Shown here in pieces: positions 63,234-64,000 of a stretch of DNA of 64,000 nucleotides. Positions within the stretch are counted from its first letter, which is position 1; each line of letters starts with the position of its first letter. The DNA is from Haemonchus contortus (lineage: Eukaryota > Nematoda > Chromadorea > Rhabditida > Trichostrongylidae), in assembly GCA_000469685.2 (NCBI GenBank), contig LS997562.1:15552275-15616274 (forward strand). The letters run 5' to 3'. The notes beneath the pieces were generated by a model. The model did not search any database, was not told where the DNA came from, and saw only the letters and a program-made list of their open reading frames with translations. The position numbers and the translations under genes were made by a program.

Positions 63234-64000
63234 GGCACAGGTCAGGAAAAGGTGGTTCTGGAAATTTGCATACAGTTTGAATTCGAAGCCCCCTCTGATA
63301 CCATTTGTGCAGGAATGAGGTCGAAATTCGTTAGAATAGGGCACAATTAGGGCAGGAACATTGGGGGACGTCAGGGCTCCGCCCCTCGCTAGGCTGACTA
63401 CGCGTTCGAATTTTCTTTCACCGCTTTCGCATTGGAGCGAAGTTGGTGGAAAATCGATACGCTGATTGGCAAATTGCCAGGAATGGTCAGCTGGTCGACC
63501 GCCTCGTACATAAGCTACTATTCGGCTGTTATTTCTAGTATTCCGCTATTATTCTGCGCTATTATCTTCTAAATATTCTCTGCCTGCCGTCGTCGAATGG
63601 ATGAGGTAAGTATTTCATGTATTTGAATAGGAATAAATGTTTTTTGCATTATGTTTCAGTAAACTTATGACAATTAAAATTGAGTTTTTTTTTATACGCG
63701 TATTGTTTGATTTTTTTTTGTTATTAGTTTTTCACGGTAGCATTCCTTAACCATTTTCGTAGGTTTATAGAAGTTTTTAACATATTTTGTGTAGATTATT
63801 GCATGCAAATGTTTTTTTATTTCAGAAACTCCGTTCATTTTGCTGTATAATAAGTTTTATATTAATGGAACCCCTATTATATTGCATGTTCTTCAAACGG
63901 AGTCATCGATGTGTTCTTGTACAATGCTAAGAACAATCTTTGACTTTGGTTTGAAGAAATATATGCAGTCTGGACCCGCAATCAGCATGGAAACCCTTGA
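63234..64000. other. 3' flank of the truncated retrotransposon
   Basis: New sequence begins within the RT frame at about 63,234. A possible short first exon, ATGGATGAG followed by a strong donor GTAAGT, lies at 63,598-63,606. The rest is T-rich and intron-like. No gene can be confirmed because the window ends. Confidence 0.3.

Overview
This is nuclear DNA from a multicellular eukaryote, most probably a parasitic clade V nematode of the hookworm type (Ancylostoma/Necator-like). The genes are split into small exons with GT..AG introns. The non-LTR fragments resemble the RTE-type reverse transcriptases that are abundant in hookworm genomes. There is a mariner with intact ends, a BEL/Pao element and many foldback MITEs. 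The species call is inference. The sequence itself shows intron-rich, repeat-rich metazoan DNA. I found no bacterial operons, rRNA, CRISPR arrays or canonical tRNA genes.

Layout. (1) 1,236-18,344, minus strand: an SH2-tyrosine kinase gene (nematode FER/SPE-8-like). I could join most exons by eye with consistent splice phase. Its introns hold RTE fragments, a 655-bp foldback, a tRNA-derived SINE, a 400-bp (TG)n tract, a 0.9-kb foldback and a complete but decayed mariner. (2) 18.9-20.9 kb: an ATGT microsatellite and a broken RTE-type LINE with endonuclease and early RT sequence. (3) 22,342-47,872: a very large inverted duplication. Segment A (22,342-32,129) reappears inverted and nearly identical as A' (38,088-47,872). 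Segment B (36,500-36,981), a 115-120-bp minisatellite, reappears as B' (37,607-38,087), directly abutting A'. So 37,607-47,872 is an inverted copy of 22,342-36,981 that lacks 4,370 bp. Segment A is itself an older, diverged palindrome (about 22,975-30,390). (4) 47.9-49.9 kb: a Tc1-type transposon with a foldback MITE and a probable solo LTR inserted in it. (5) 50,481-51,877, minus strand: an unnamed multi-exon gene coding for helical segments. (6) 51,242-59,379, plus strand: a complete 10-exon amino-acid transporter gene (SLC36/PAT-like, 456 aa). Its first exon lies inside an intron of the opposite-strand gene. (7) 60.3-63.2 kb: a defective BEL/Pao retrotransposon (gag, zinc knuckles, protease, truncated RT).

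The two well-supported host genes, a cytoplasmic tyrosine kinase and a membrane amino-acid transporter, show no obvious functional link. Most of the window is repeats and transposons in introns and between genes. The most unusual structure is the hierarchy of inverted repeats at 22-48 kb. It is either a real fold-back segmental duplication or a mis-joined haplotype, and sequence alone cannot decide.
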